Of a DNA stretch of 64,000 bases, positions 21,992 to 43,789 are shown piece by piece. The number at the start of each line of letters is the position of its first letter. The first letter of the stretch is position 1. Both the position numbers and the translations under genes were made by a program. Under the pieces are notes generated by a model, which had not been told where the DNA came from, did no database searches, and saw only the letters and a program-made list of their open reading frames with translations. Source of the stretch: Salvelinus alpinus. Lineage: Eukaryota; Chordata; Actinopteri; Salmoniformes; Salmonidae. The stretch is from contig NC_092091.1 in NCBI RefSeq assembly GCF_045679555.1, positions 74,323,722-74,387,721 on the forward strand. The letters run 5' to 3'.

Positions 21992-24351
21992 TAACCCCCC
22001 CCATAAGGTGCGAACTCCGGGCGCACCAGCACAAAGTCTAGGGGAGGGTCTGGGTGGGCATCTGACCACGGTGGTGGCTCAGGCTCCGGGCGAGGTCCCC
22101 ACCCCACCATAGTCAATCCCAGCTTCCATCTCCCCCTATGAATGTCCACCCTCATCTTACCCCCACAAAATCCTCTTGGTAACATCAACAAAAGAGGCAG
22201 CACCGGGACAGAGGGATAGATCAAGACAGAGGGATAGCTCAAGACAGAGGGATAGATCAGGATATAGAGGTAGCTCAGGATAGAGAGGGAGATCAGGATA
22301 GAGGGGCAACTCCGGACTGAAAGGCAGCTCCGGACAGAGAGACAGCTCTGGACTGAGGGGCAGTTCTGGGTAAATAGCCGCTCCGGGCTAAGGGACAGCT
22401 CATGACTGGCTAACGGCTCTGGACGCTCATGGCTGGCTGACGGCTCTCGACGCTCATGGCTGGCTGACGGCTCTCGACGCTCATGGCTGGCTGACGGCTC
22501 TCGACGCTCATGGCTCGCTGACGGCTCTGGACGCTCATGGCTCGCTGACGGCTCTGGCAGATCCTGTCTGGTTGGCGGCTCTGGCAGATCCTGTCTGGTT
22601 GGCGGCTCTGGCAGATCCTGTCTGGTTGGCGGCTCTGGCAGATCCTGTCTGGTTGGCGGCTCTGGCAGATCCTGTCTGGTTGGCGGCTCTGGCAGATCCT
22701 GACTGATAACTGGCTCTAGCGGCTCCTGACTGACTATCGGCTCTGACGGCTCGGGACAGACGGGCGGCTCTAATGGCTCAGGACAGACGGATGGCTCAGA
22801 CAGCGCTGGGGAGACGGATGGCTCAGACGGCGCTGGGGAGACGGATGGCTCAGACGGCGCTGGGGAGACGGATGGCTCAGATGGCGCTGGGGAGACGGAT
22901 GGCTCAGATGGCGCTGCGGAGACGGATGGCTCAGACTGCACCTGTCTGGCGGAAGGCTCTGGCTGCTCCTGTCTGGCGGAAGGCTCTGTAGGCTCATGGC
23001 AGACGGGCAGCTTTGCAGGCTCATGGCAGACAGGCAGTTCATGCGCCGTTGGGCAGACGGCAGACTCTGGCCGGCTGAGACGCACTGTAGGCTTGGTGCG
23101 TGGTGCCGTAACTGGAGGCACCTGACTGAGGACACGCACTTCAAGCCTAGTGCGGGGAGCAGGGACAGGGCACACTGAACTCTCAAAGCGTGCTATACTC
23201 CTGGTGCGTGGTACCGGCACTGGTGGCACCGGGCTGAGTGCACGCACATCAGGACGAGTACGGGGAGAAACAACAGTGTGCACAGGACTTAGGAGACGCA
23301 CATGTGGCTTAGTGCGCGGTGCCGGAACTGGAGGCACTAGGCTGGAGACACGCACCATAGGGAGAGTGCATGGAGGAGGCACAGGGCTCTGAAAACGCAC
23401 TGGAAGCCTGGTGCGTGGTGTAGGCACTGGTGGTACTGAGCTGGGGCGGGGAGGTAGTGCCGGAAATACCGGACCGTGAAGGCGTACTGGCTCCCTTGAG
23501 CACCGAGCCTGCCCAACCTTACCTGGTTGAATGCTCCCTGTCGCCCGACCAGTGCGGGGAGGTGGAATAACCCGCACCGGGCTATGTAGGCGAACCGGGG
23601 ACACCATGCGTAAGGCTGGTGCCATGTAAGCCGGCCCGAGGAGACGCACTGGAGACCAGACGTGTTGAGCCGGCCTCATGACACCTGGCTCAATGCCCAA
23701 TCTAGCCCTACCAGTGCGGGGAGGTGGAATAACCCGCACCGGGCTATGTAGGCGAACCGGGGACACCATGCGTAAGGCTGGTGCCATGTAAGCCGGCCCG
23801 AGGAGACGCACTGGAGCACAGACGCGTTGAGCCGGCTTCATGACATTTGGCTCAATGCCCAATCTAGCCCTACCAGTGCGGGGAGGTGGAATAACCCGCA
23901 CTGGGCTATGCACTCGTACAGGAGACACCGTGCGCTCTACTGCGTAACACGGCGCCTGCCCGTACTCCCGCTCTCCACGGTAAGCCTGGGAAGTGGGCGC
24001 AGGTCTCCTACCTGCCCTTGGCCCACCACCTCTTAGCCCCCCCCCAAGAAATCTTTGGGGTCTCCTCTCGGGCTTCCAGCCACGTCTCCTTGCTGCCTCC
24101 TCATACCACCGCCTCTCTGCTTTCGCTGCCTCCAGCTCAGCTTTGGGACGGCGATATTCTCCCGGCTGTGCCCATGGACCTCTCCCGTCCAATATTTCCT
24201 CCCAAGTCCATGATTCCTGTGTATAATCCTGCTTGACTTCACGCCGCTTGGTTCTGGATTGGTGGGTGATTCTGTAACGGCTTTCCTCCTCCTCTTCATC
24301 AGAAGAGGAGGAGCAGGGATCGAACCAAAATGCAGCTGAGTTTGTAGACAT
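21964..24351 (-). CDS. 795-codon proline/arginine-rich ORF of the LTR element
   Basis: ATG at 24351 lies 79 bases inside the 5' LTR, just after AATAAA, and the TAG stop lies 28 bases inside the 3' LTR; the whole interior is open. Residues 1-25 are Ser/Asp/Glu-rich (SSSSDEEEEE). About 30-130 is charged, with WYEEAARRRGWKPERRP. About 130-400 repeats VSPVRVHSPVRVIPPPRTGR-like blocks, and 440-640 is short tandem repeats (SEPSVSPAP, PEPPTRQDL, EPSASHERR). No CCHC zinc knuckle, protease or polymerase is present. It may be a divergent gag-like protein or a host-derived reading frame; function unknown. A truncated relative is at 6246-6822. Confidence 0.6.
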   Translation of the reverse strand: MSTNSAAFWFDPCSSSSDEEEEESRYRITHQSRTKRREVKQDYTQESWTWEEILDGRGPWAQPGEYRRPKAELEAAKAERRWYEEAARRRGWKPERRPQRFLGGGLRGGGPRAGRRPAPTSQAYRGEREYGQAPCYAVERTVSPVRVHSPVRVIPPPRTGRARLGIEPNVMKPAQRVCAPVRLLGPAYMAPALRMVSPVRLHSPVRVIPPPRTGRARLGIEPGVMRPAQHVWSPVRLLGPAYMAPALRMVSPVRLHSPVRVIPPPRTGRATGSIQPGKVGQARCSREPVRLHGPVFPALPPRPSSVPPVPTPRTRLPVRFQSPVPPPCTLPMVRVSSLVPPVPAPRTKPHVRLLSPVHTVVSPRTRPDVRALSPVPPVPVPRTRSIARFESSVCPVPAPRTRLEVRVLSQVPPVTAPRTKPTVRLSRPESAVCPTAHELPVCHEPAKLPVCHEPTEPSARQEQPEPSARQVQSEPSVSAAPSEPSVSPAPSEPSVSPAPSEPSVSPAPSEPSVSPALSEPSVCPEPLEPPVCPEPSEPIVSQEPLEPVISQDLPEPPTRQDLPEPPTRQDLPEPPTRQDLPEPPTRQDLPEPPTRQDLPEPSASHERPEPSASHERREPSASHERREPSASHERREPSASHERPEPLASHELSLSPERLFTQNCPSVQSCLSVRSCLSVRSCPSILISLSILSYLYILIYPSVLSYPSVLIYPSVPVLPLLLMLPRGFCGGKMRVDIHRGRWKLGLTMVGWGPRPEPEPPPWSDAHPDPPLDFVLVRPEFAPYGGGYVTFLTYFC

Positions 24352-24756
24352 GATTTATTAACGAAAAAACACGAACTCGACTAATACACTAACAAAACAA
24401 ATAAACGGTGTAGACAGATCTGAACGACGGACTCACATAACACACGAGAACGCACGAACAGGGAAAAAAAGCCTACACATAAATGACACTGAACAAACAA
24501 ACCGAAACCAGTCCCGTGTGGCGCAACGACATACACAAACACAGGAGACAATCACCCACCACCAACACTGTGAAAACACCTACCTAAATATGACTCTTAA
24601 TTAGAGGAACGCCAAACACCTGCCTCTAATTAAGAGCCATACCAGGCAACCCATAAACCAACATAGAAACAGAAAACATAGAATGCCCACCCAAACTCAC
24701 GTCCTGACCAACTAACACATATAACAAACTAACAGAAATAGGTCAGGAACGTGACA
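24273..24756 (-). repeat. LTR (5' LTR in element sense)
   Basis: 484 bp, matching 21508-21991 base for base as far as I can compare. AATAAA at 24354-24359 sits just before the ATG of the ORF, and a stem-loop lies at 24589-24641. Confidence 0.88.
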
Positions 24757-24758
24757 CG

Positions 24759-24858
24759 NNNNNNNNNNNNNNNNNNNNNNNNNNNNNNNNNNNNNNNNNN
24801 NNNNNNNNNNNNNNNNNNNNNNNNNNNNNNNNNNNNNNNNNNNNNNNNNNNNNNNNNN
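24759..24858. other. Assembly gap (100 N)
   Basis: Exactly 100 N between the LTR element and a Tc1 element; it hides most of the right target-site duplication of the former. Confidence 0.99.
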
Positions 24859-24862
24859 TATA

Positions 24863-26467
<1,605 letters not shown>

Positions 26468-26738
26468 TACTTCTGTGTATTGATTTTAAGAAAGGCATTG
26501 ATGTTTATGGTTAGGTACACGTTGGAGCAACGACAGTCCTTTTTCGCAAATGCGCACCGCATCGATTATATGCAACGCAGGACACGCTAGATAAACTAGT
26601 AATATCATCAACCATGTGTAGTTATCACTAGTGATTATGATTGATTGATTGTTTTTTATAAGATACGTTTAATGCTAGCGACTTACCTTGGCTTCTTACT
26701 GCAATCGCGTAACAGGCAGGCTCCTCGTGGAGTGCAAA

Positions 26739-26928
26739 GAGAGGCAGGTGGTTAGAGTGTTGGACTAGTTAACTGTAAGGTTGCAAGATTGAATCCCTGA
26801 GCTGACAAGGTAAAAATCTGTCGTTCTGCCCCTGAACAAGGCAGTTAACCCACCGTTCCTAGGCCGTCATTGAAAATAAGAATGTGTTCTTAACTGACTT
26901 GCCTCGTTAAATAAAGATGTTAAAAAAA
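26739..26928 (+). mobile_element. HpaI-family SINE
   Basis: tRNA-like head (ggttagagtgttggactagt; ggttgcaagattgaatccc), a middle with the HpaI site GTTAAC (26844-26849), and a tail aataagaatgtgttcttaac ... gttaaataaagatg, the layout of the salmonid HpaI SINE. Confidence 0.85.
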
Positions 26929-26929
26929 A

Positions 26930-27030
26930 AATGGCCAAATCGGTGTCCAAAAATACCGATTTCCGATTGTTATGAAAACTTGAAATCGGCGCTAATTAAT
27001 CGGCCATTCTGATTAATCGGTCGACCTCTA
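26930..27030. mobile_element. End fragment of an interspersed fish repeat
   Basis: It contains taccgatttccgattgttatg and gattaatcggtcgacctctag. A piece of the same end lies inverted at 37681-37735 in a TESK intron (ctagaggtcgaccgattaat). Class unknown. Confidence 0.6.
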
Positions 27031-27755
27031 GTGTTCACTGGGCCAAGGTACATTACATAACTGATACACAACATCAATGTGTTCACTGGGCCAAGATACA
27101 GTACATTACTGATACACAACATCAATGTGTTCACTGGGCCAAGGTACAGTACATTACTGATACACAACATCAATGTGTTCACTGGGCCAAGGTACAGTAC
27201 ATTACTGATACACAACATCAATGTGTTCACTGGGCCAAGGTACAGTACATTACTGATACACAACATCAATGTGTTCACTGGGCCAAGATACAGTACATTA
27301 CTGATACACAACATCAATGTGTTCACTGGGCCAAGATACAGTACATTACTGATACACAACATCAATGTGTTCACTGGGCCAAGGTACAGTACATTACTGA
27401 TACACAACATCAATGTGTTCACTGGGCCAAGGTACAGTACATTACTGATACACAACATCAATGTGTTCACTGGGCCAAGGTACAGTACATTACTGATACA
27501 CAACATCAATGTGTTCACTGGGCCAAGGTACAGTACATTACTGATACACAACATCAATGTGTTCACTGGGCCAAGATACAGTACATTACTGATACACAAC
27601 ATCAATGTGTTCACTGGGCCAAGATACAGTACATTACTGATACACAACATCAATGTGTTCACTGGGCCAAGATACAGTACATTACTGATACACAACATCA
27701 ATGTGTTCACTGGGCCAAGATACAGTACATTACTGATACACAACATCAATGTACA
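27031..27755. repeat. Minisatellite, 48-bp unit, 15 copies
   Basis: Unit tgttcactgggccaag(g/a)tac, then agtacattactgatacacaacatcaa. The only common variant is G/A in the first half. The 48-bp period leaves long frames open on both strands (NVFTGPRYSTLLIHNI on plus); not genes. Confidence 0.95.
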
Positions 27756-27835
27756 AATCTGCGTTGGCTGATATAGGCCTGCAGAACAGTCAAATGACTA
27801 TGCATTAAAAGCATTAGATCCCTGAGCTCCAGTGT

Positions 27836-27874
27836 TTATTCTCTCTCTCTCTCTCTAGTTAGGTGGGTCTGAAC

Positions 27875-27908
<34 letters not shown>

Positions 27909-27925
27909 AGTTAGGTGGGTCTGAA

Positions 27926-27973
<48 letters not shown>

Positions 27974-27990
27974 GTTAGGTGGGTCTGCAA
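27836..27990. repeat. (CT)n blocks separated by a fixed 20-mer
   Basis: Three (CT)n runs of growing length, each followed by agttaggtgggtctg(aacc). Confidence 0.9.
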
Positions 27991-28119
27991 ATACAGTCCA
28001 ACCTTTCATTTGTTTGCACACTTCAGTTTGTCTTGGATAAGAGCCTTGATTTCCTTCCTCTATAAGTTAGTCACATCCCCTATGGGTGGAACTTGGGGTG
28101 TTTATGTTGTACACGTGTA

Positions 28120-28420
28120 TGTTTGTGCGTGTGCGCATGTGTTTGTGCCTGTTTGTGTGTGTGTTTGTGCCTGTGTGTGTTTGTGCCTGTGTCTGTGTGT
28201 GCCTGTGTTTGTGCCTGTGTGCGTGCGTGTGTGTGTGTTTGTGCCTGTGTGTGTTTGTGCCTGTGTCTGTGTGTGCCTGTGTTTGTGCCTGTGTGCGTGC
28301 GTGTGTTTGTGTTTGTGCCTGTGTGTGTTTGTGCGTGTGCCTGTGTGTGTTTGTGACTGTGTGTGTGTGTGTGTGTGTTTGTGCGTGTTTGTGCTTGTGT
28401 GTGTGTGTGTGTGTGTGCGC
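28120..28420. repeat. Imperfect (TG)n with tgcctgtg interruptions
   Basis: A longer repeat (tgtgtttgtgcctgtgtctg ...) of about 70 bp occurs at least twice within the tract. Confidence 0.92.
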
Positions 28421-28424
28421 ACCT

Positions 28425-28985
28425 CCCAGTATGTGAAGGTTGTACTTTGCTTCTGAAGGTTGTTATCATCATGCTGTCAGAGTGGGAAGTGTTTATTCAG
28501 TTAGTCATAAAACTGAACTTGGAGATGAAACATTTAAAAGGTTAAATATATATTATGACCTCATGCATAGTGTGGTGCAACTTCCTGATAACAGACATCA
28601 ACGACAATAGAATTCAAATATACCAAGGCTGACACGATTGGCTCGTTCAAATGTTTACGCCCTCCACTGAGGCATGCTAGAGAGACAGAGGGACTTCTCT
28701 GACCAACACCCCATTGACAGCCCAACTAGCCAACATCTGAATGTTATTCCTAACCTTAACCAAACACTTAACCCCTAACCCTATCTTAACCTTCATTTTA
28801 ACCAATCAACATTGGTTTGCTGGTCAGCCGCGTCCCTTTAGTTTGTCCCTGAGGCTCAATAGGAAAGCGGCAGTGGAAACAGGCTTGGTGGATTAGCATG
28901 TTGTGGTGGTTGACTTCTTTCAGCAGGAAGTAGAGCACTATGCAGGGACTGGAATGGGGGGATATTGGGGAGGAATAATATGTTT
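28425..28985. other. Intergenic, no gene recognised
   Basis: Includes a degenerate cctaaccttaacc tract near 28750-28800. Confidence 0.4.
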
Positions 28986-29257
28986 AATGCTGTTCACTAG
29001 ACCTGATGCTGTTCACTAGACCTGGTTCTGTTCACTAGACCTGGTTCTGTTCACTAGACCTGATTCTGTTCACTCGACCTGGTTCTGTTCACTAGACCTG
29101 ATTCTGTTCACTAGACCTGGTTCTGTTCACTAGACCTGATTCTGTTCACTAGACCTGATTCTGTTCACTAGAAGTGATTCTGTTCACTAGACCTGATTCT
29201 GTTCACTAGACCTGGTTCTGTTCACTAGACCTGATTCTGTTCACTAGACCTGATTCT
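28986..29257. repeat. 19-bp minisatellite, about 14 copies
   Basis: Unit gttcactagacctgattct with A/G alternation (gattct/ggttct). Confidence 0.95.
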
Positions 29258-30154
29258 CAACTTGCCATATGCGTCACAGGAGTGGCTCCATTTACATTAG
29301 GCCCCAGATTTAATCCCCATCTCTCTCTCTCGATCAATGACACAACGCTCATGCCGCCAATAGTTAATATTCACCAATCATTTGATTAGTTTGTCAACAT
29401 CCTGTTCTTGCCTCATTCACCCTGCATGATCCTGATTGATTAGAATACAGGTCAATGATACTAAAGCTGACACTGTTTTGCATTGGTCTTTGCAATGGAA
29501 ATAGTTTTACAGCCAATGTTTTAGTCCCACAACCAATTAGTTTACATTTTAAGAGTTGACTGGTGTGGTTTTGCTTGAAAGTGTTTGAGGGTGTGTGTTT
29601 GGAGGGTGTGTGTATACTGTAGTGTGTGTGTGTCCCTGTGTGTGTCCCTGTGTCTGTTTTAAGAGGCTGAGACTGTCTTGTCTATGTTGTGATGTCACAG
29701 TGACGGTACCCTGGATTTGTGCAGATCAAGAGGGGTGATGGGAAATACAGAAAGCCTATTAGTGCGGAGTGGCTATTAAATACACACACGATATGTTCTT
29801 CTATCCTCATGGGGACCTAAAATGTATTTCCATCCATTTTCTATTTTCCAGAACCTTAACCTGTAACCCTAAACCTAACCCCCCCCCCCCCCCCCCCCCC
29901 ACTAACACATCCACCTTCTCTCTGTCCCTGTTACACACACACAATACCAGATCTACTATTAACCGTGTCCCCTCACCTTCAGGTAGACGTTTCCATAGCC
30001 CTAAGCACAGATCTAGGATCAGCTTGCCCTCCTCAAACTCTCTAGACCATTAAGGTGGGGGGGATTCTAAACTGATCTTAGATCTGTATAGGAAGGAGCA
30101 ACTTCATCATACTCCAGGTTTGTGTTCCTATCCCACCTGGACAAGAGAAATACC
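29258..30154. other. Intergenic with simple repeats
   Basis: It contains TG-rich tracts (29590-29650), a pure run of about 22 C (29879-29900) that would be a G-quadruplex former on the other strand, and a piece with gcacagatctaggatcagct (30004-30023), the same core as the array at 33594. Confidence 0.6.
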
Positions 30155-30156
30155 TA

Positions 30157-31668
<1,512 letters not shown>

Positions 31669-31674
31669 TATGTA

Positions 31675-32223
31675 AGAATACCATATGTAAGAATACCATA
31701 GTACCTCCAAGCTCATCACTAAGCTGAGGGCCCTGGGTCTCAGCCCCTCCCGGTGCAACTGAGCCCTGGGTCTCAGCCCCTCCCGGTGCAACTGAGCCCT
31801 GGACTTCCTGACAGGCCGACCCCAAGTGGTATAGATGGGCTACAACACCTCCGCCACGCTGATCCTCAACACGGTGGCCACACAGGGGTGTTTGGTCAGC
31901 CCCCTTCTATACTCTCTGTTCACCTATGACTGTGTGGCCATGCAACTCTTCAACTCAATCATCAAGTTTGCTGACGACGCTACAGAGGTAAGCCTGATTA
32001 CCAACGATGATGAGACAGCCTACAGGGAGGAGATGAGAGCCCTGGCAGAGTGGTGCCAAGAAAATATCCTCTCCCTCAACATCAACAAAATGCTGATCGT
32101 GGACTTCAGGAGACAGCAGAGTGAGCAGGCCCCCATCCACATCGACAGGGCCACAGTGGAGAGGGTCAAAAGCTTCAAGATCCTCGGCGTGCACATCACT
32201 GACAGCCTTAAGAATGGTCCCTT
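31675..32223 (+). pseudogene. LINE reverse-transcriptase fragment
   Basis: It encodes SPLLYSLFTYDCV, then IIKFADDATEVSLI (the F/Y-ADD catalytic box), LAEWCQENILSLNINK and VDFRRQQSEQAP, the palm and C-terminal part of a non-LTR reverse transcriptase. A 33-bp tandem duplication (ctcagcccctcccggtgcaa) lies near 31728-31795. It is truncated on the 5' side and split by a SINE at 32224. Confidence 0.85.
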
Positions 32224-32710
32224 AGACAACCGCACCACTCGGGAGGCCAAGGCACTGCATCACAGTGCTAACTGTGCCACTAGAGATCCTGGTTAGAGTC
32301 CAGGCTCTGTAGTTGCCGGCCGCGACCGGGAGACCCATTTGGCCCAGCGTCGCCCGGGTTAGGGGAAGGTTTGGCCGGCAGGGATGTTCTTGCCCCATCG
32401 CGCACTAGCGATTCGTGTGGCTTGCCGGGCGCAGTGCACACTGACACAGACGCCAGGTGTACAGTGTTTCCTCCGACACATTGGTGCGGCTGGCCTCCAG
32501 GTTAAGCGAGTGTTGTGTCAAGAAGTAGTGCAGCTGGGTTGTGTTTCAGAGGACACACGGCTCTCGACCTTCGCCTCTCCCGAGTCCGTACGGGAGTTGC
32601 AGCAATGGGACAAGACTAACTACCAATTTGGATACCACAAAATAAAAAAAATTAAAAGGAAAAATAAAAAGAGACTACATTTATTTTTTTTATTTTAAAG
32701 ACATAAGAAA
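32224..32710 (+). mobile_element. tRNA-derived SINE inserted in the LINE
   Basis: Flanked by the perfect 11-bp direct repeat aatggtccctt (32213-32223 and 32711-32721). Head ggcactgcatcacagtgct, body gaccgggagacccatttggc ... ttcgcctctcccgagtccgt, and A-rich 3' tail. Confidence 0.9.
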
Positions 32711-32721
32711 AATGGTCCCTT

Positions 32722-33150
32722 CACATAGACTGCGTGGTGAAGAAGACACACTGCCTGCCCTCCAGGACATCTACAGCACCGGTGTCACAGGAAGGCCATG
32801 AACATCATCAAGGACCTCAGCCATCTGAGCCACGTCCTGTTCACCCCGCTTCCATCTAGAAGATGGAGACAGTACAGGTGCTTCAAAGCTAGGCCATCAG
32901 ACTGTTAAATAATCTCCACTAGCCGGTCTCTGCCCAGTACCCTGCCCTGAACTTTAGTCACTGTTACTAGCCGGCTACCACCCGGTACTCTAGCCTGCAC
33001 CTTACAGACTGCACTGGTCGCTTTACATTGGTCGCTTTGATAATGTTTCCATACTGTTTTACCCTCTTTATATACTGTATTCCAGTGAAGACTCATCCTA
33101 TATAACTACTGCTGTACACACCTTTTCTATTCATATACTGTTCATAATGC
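32722..33150 (+). mobile_element. LINE 3' end (continuation after the SINE)
   Basis: Contains gtggtgaagaagacacactg, ccatcagactgttaaataat and actagccggctaccacccgg, the typical 3' part following the RT fragment. The reading frame has decayed. Confidence 0.7.
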
Positions 33151-33204
33151 CAAGTTCAAGTTAGTCCCTCCCTGTTTCGGTCCACTTTCTGCCATTTAGT
33201 TTCT

Positions 33205-33592
33205 AGTGAAATATGGTTGTCTCTAGTGAATACCACCCAGTCCTCTCTCTCACCTCATCTCTATGGTTGTCTCTAGTGAATACCACCCAGTCCTCTCTCT
33301 CACCATCTCTATGGTTGTCTCTAGTGAATTCCACCCAGTCCTCTCTCTCACCATCTCTATGGTTGTCTCTAGTGAATACCACCCAGTCCTCTCTCTCATT
33401 CATCTCTATGGTTGTCTCTAGTGATACCACCCAGTCCTCTCTCTCACCATCTCTATGGTTCTCTAGTGAATACCACCCAGTCCTCTCTCTCACCATCTCT
33501 ATGGTTGTCTCTAGTGCTACCACCCAGTCCTCTCTCTCACCATCTCTATGGTTGTCTCTAGTGATACCACCCAGTCCTCTCTTTCACCCCAT
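33205..33592. repeat. About 48-bp minisatellite, eight copies
   Basis: Unit atggttgtctctagtgaata, then ccacccagtcctctctctcaccatctct, with small deletions in several copies. Confidence 0.93.
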
Positions 33593-33593
33593 C

Positions 33594-33732
33594 TCAGCTT
33601 GCACTCCTCAAACCCTAAGCACAGATCTAGGATCAGCTTGCCCTCCTCAAACCCTAAGCACAGATCTAGGATCAGCTTGCCCTCCTCAAACCCTAAGCAC
33701 AGATCTAGGATCAGCTTGCCCTCAAACCCTAA
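33594..33732. repeat. 39-bp tandem repeat, four copies
   Basis: Unit agcttgccctcctcaaaccc followed by taagcacagatctaggatc; the last copy is shorter. Confidence 0.92.
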
Positions 33733-33938
33733 GCTGCGCAGCGGTCTCAGTGCTTGAGGCGTCACTACAGACACCCTGGTTCGAATGTAGGCTGTATCAC
33801 AACCGTCCGTGATTGGGAGTCCCATAGGGCGGTGCACAGTTGGCCCAGCGTCGTCCGGGTTTGGCCGGTGTAGGCCGCCATTGTAAATAAGAATTTGTTC
33901 TTAACTGACTTATCTAGTTAAATTAAGGTTAATTTTTT
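33733..33938 (+). mobile_element. Full-length salmonid SINE
   Basis: tRNA-like head (gcgcagcggtctcagtgc; ggttcgaatgtagg as B box), body gattgggagtcccatagggc, and LINE-like tail gtaaataagaatttgttctt. It ends about 60 bp before the first TESK exon seen. Confidence 0.88.
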
Positions 33939-33998
33939 TTATTTAAATAATAATCTCTGGTTTTCTGAAGCAGTGCTGCTCTCTGTCTCCTCCTGCAG

Positions 33999-39720
<5,722 letters not shown>

Positions 39721-39881
39721 GAAGGGCTCCCCCTAGTGGGCTGACTGACCAACAACAACATCAACACCAGTGACATTACTGAGACTTTGACTGGTTCTGT
39801 TTATTGTCGCTATTACTATTTATTATTACTATTAGGAACTGATAATGTTGATGATTACTACTGCTACCTGAAGTGGATGAA

Positions 39882-41750
<1,869 letters not shown>

Positions 41751-41995
41751 TGCATTCAGAAAGTGTTCATACCCCTTGATTTTTCCTCCACATTTTGTTA
41801 CTTTACAGCCTTAGTCTAAAATGGATGATATTGTTTTTTTCCACCATCAATTGACTGTACACACAACACTCCATAATGACAAAGCAAAAACTGTTTTTTT
41901 TACATTTTTGCAAATGTATAAAAAATAAACTGATAGCACATTTACATAATTATTCAGACTCTTTACTCGGTACTTTGTTGAAGCACCTTGTCACT
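41751..41995 (+). mobile_element. Tc1 terminal fragment
   Basis: Starts with a Tc1-type end (cagtgcattcagaaagtgtt) after TA and continues cacattttgttactttacag ... tactttgttgaagcacctt. No transposase core and no second end were seen. Confidence 0.75.
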
Positions 41996-42439
41996 AGTGT
42001 AGAGCAGTGTAGGCAGGAGGCAGTGGCAGGTTTAGAACTACTGAATTTATTTAAGCACCATTTATTTTATATCCTATGAACTTCACGTTGGTGCTCATGG
42101 GTCCTTTTACATGGAAATGCCCAGAGGTGACTGATGCCTTGATTCCATGGCAGCTGAACCATTTCAACATCATGATCTGGATTTGTCCACTTTCACATTG
42201 TTTGAGAGATACCTGTGTTCTCTATGACGAGACAACCAGCCTAGATTGTGTCAATGATCTGAGGAAGAAGCTCTTCTCTAATAGGTCAATCTAGATGGAG
42301 AACATCACAGTCTGTACTGCTGCAAACATTCAAACAGAGCACTGTACCAAACAGGCATTTCATCAACAAGTCTGAAAACCATCCAATCGGCACTTTCACC
42401 AGAAAGTACTGGACGGACTAAACCAGTTGATTCCTGGAC

Positions 42440-43770
42440 ACCTTTGATGACACTCTTACCAGAGGCTGACCAAGCTTGCAGAGAACTCCTGATGTGTGGC
42501 AGTAAAAGTGTTCTCTGTTCTTGGTTGTATCGATGCCAGGATGCTGGAATGTCATGCACTCAGGCTCGGAGTTATGGGCAGGCCTTATGGGGTCTGGCCC
42601 GCCCCACCTCCTTGACCATCCAAATGAAATCTATTTATTTGACAAACGTGTGCCGACAGAAACACGCATCAAACTCAGATAAAGCATCCAAGCGAGCGAC
42701 AAACGTGTGAAGGTAACCTACTGTACTTTTTTAAGTGATTTGTTTGACAATCAGATGAAAACATCATGACTTGCTGTGTTCATTCCACATTATAAGGGAA
42801 TACATGTTCAGAGTTAAATGACATGTTTTTACTATAAAACCCATTTAAAACACAAAGGAGGTCCCGTGGGGAAAAAAGGTGCCCCTTCATGGAAATCAAA
42901 TGGCTGTCCATCTGATTCGTTCAGGTGCCGGTCCTGCATTATGTGAACCAGGACCCTAAGTATTTTTTTTCTTCACTAATCAGAATTTAAGGAATACGTT
43001 TGTTGCATGACATGATGTCATTTTGTGTGGAAATGTTACGTCAGAAGCTGTTTTAAATATGACTATGGATTCATTGCCATCTCCGTTGGCGGACATTTTG
43101 GTACGTTTTTAAATGAGTACCCCTTCTAGGATGTTTTCATATAATCTGAGGAATGTTTGTACCAGGATTTGATCTGTTATAACAGTTTTTATTGATCAAA
43201 AACCAGCTATTACGGCAGCCATTTAGATTGTACACAATAACTTGCTTCCTGGTTACACTTGAAATGGGATCCCCTTGTTTTCATTACGTCTGAGGAATGT
43301 CTGTAACAAATGTCATGTTTGTATCTGCATTGTTAAAAAAATACTTTGCTAGGTCACAGACACTGGCTTAAGGCTTTCTCCCCCTCCCTAAAATAACAAT
43401 GTACTAGTAATATGGCCTACCGACCACTGTCCATGGTGCGGAAATTGGGACATGCCTATTAAATCGATGATAGGCCTTCTGCTGTGCCAGGGCTAACCTT
43501 TGCTTTAGCTAATGGATAACTGTTTATTGGTAGGCCTATTTACTAATTTTCTCATGTTAAGCCTAACATTTCACAAAGCTAAACAGCATACTTATCAGAT
43601 ACCAATAGATTGTTTTTATATATGCACAAATGTGCTATATAGGCCACCCAAACCTTCATGACATCACGCTCCCTTCCAGCTTGGATAGAAAGTTGTACAT
43701 AAAACCAGTCTATTAATGACAAATAATACAGTCAGTCCACCCTCAAAATTATGCAGAATATAGCTACAGA
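42440..43770 (+). repeat. Dispersed 1.3-kb block, copy A
   Basis: Colinear with 58980-60800: shared words include gcttgcagaga.ctcctga.gtgtgg, gtcatgcactca.g.tcggagtta, gtgaaggtaacctact, tgtttgacaatcagatgaaa, aagcctaacatttcacaaag and ctaaaca. Class unknown; no coding frame conserved between copies. Confidence 0.65.
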
Positions 43771-43789
43771 ATATACAGTGTTTAGATGT

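Larger units (their letters stand above)
21508..24756 (-). mobile_element. LTR element with a single LTR-to-LTR ORF (non-autonomous)
   Basis: Two 484-bp LTRs (21508-21991 and 24273-24756) look identical by eye, with ends TGTAAC...GTGACA. The left flank is cgcac and the right flank shows cg before the assembly gap, compatible with a 5-bp target duplication. The 2281-bp interior has no reverse transcriptase, protease, integrase or RNase H motif. A run of nine G lies four bases inside the 3' LTR (minus sense), a possible polypurine primer. No convincing tRNA primer-binding site was seen. Matching LTRs imply a recent insertion, in the presumed first intron of lectin gene 2. Confidence 0.88.

Noticed and set aside
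22770..24299. Overlapping frames on both strands within the LTR element
   Set aside because: Shadows of the 795-codon minus frame caused by GC-rich, repeat-rich sequence.
26970..27771. Overlapping 230- and 259-codon frames on opposite strands
   Set aside because: 48-bp satellite; the hydrophobic 16-residue repeat is a by-product. The G/A variant is silent in both frames, but that is expected for one common variant site and is not proof of selection.
31835..32296. Treating the 153-codon frame as a gene
   Set aside because: It is a 5'-truncated LINE reverse-transcriptase piece running into a SINE.
42305..42559. 84-codon minus-strand frame
   Set aside because: Lies in the dispersed block whose other copy (58980 onwards) does not keep the frame.
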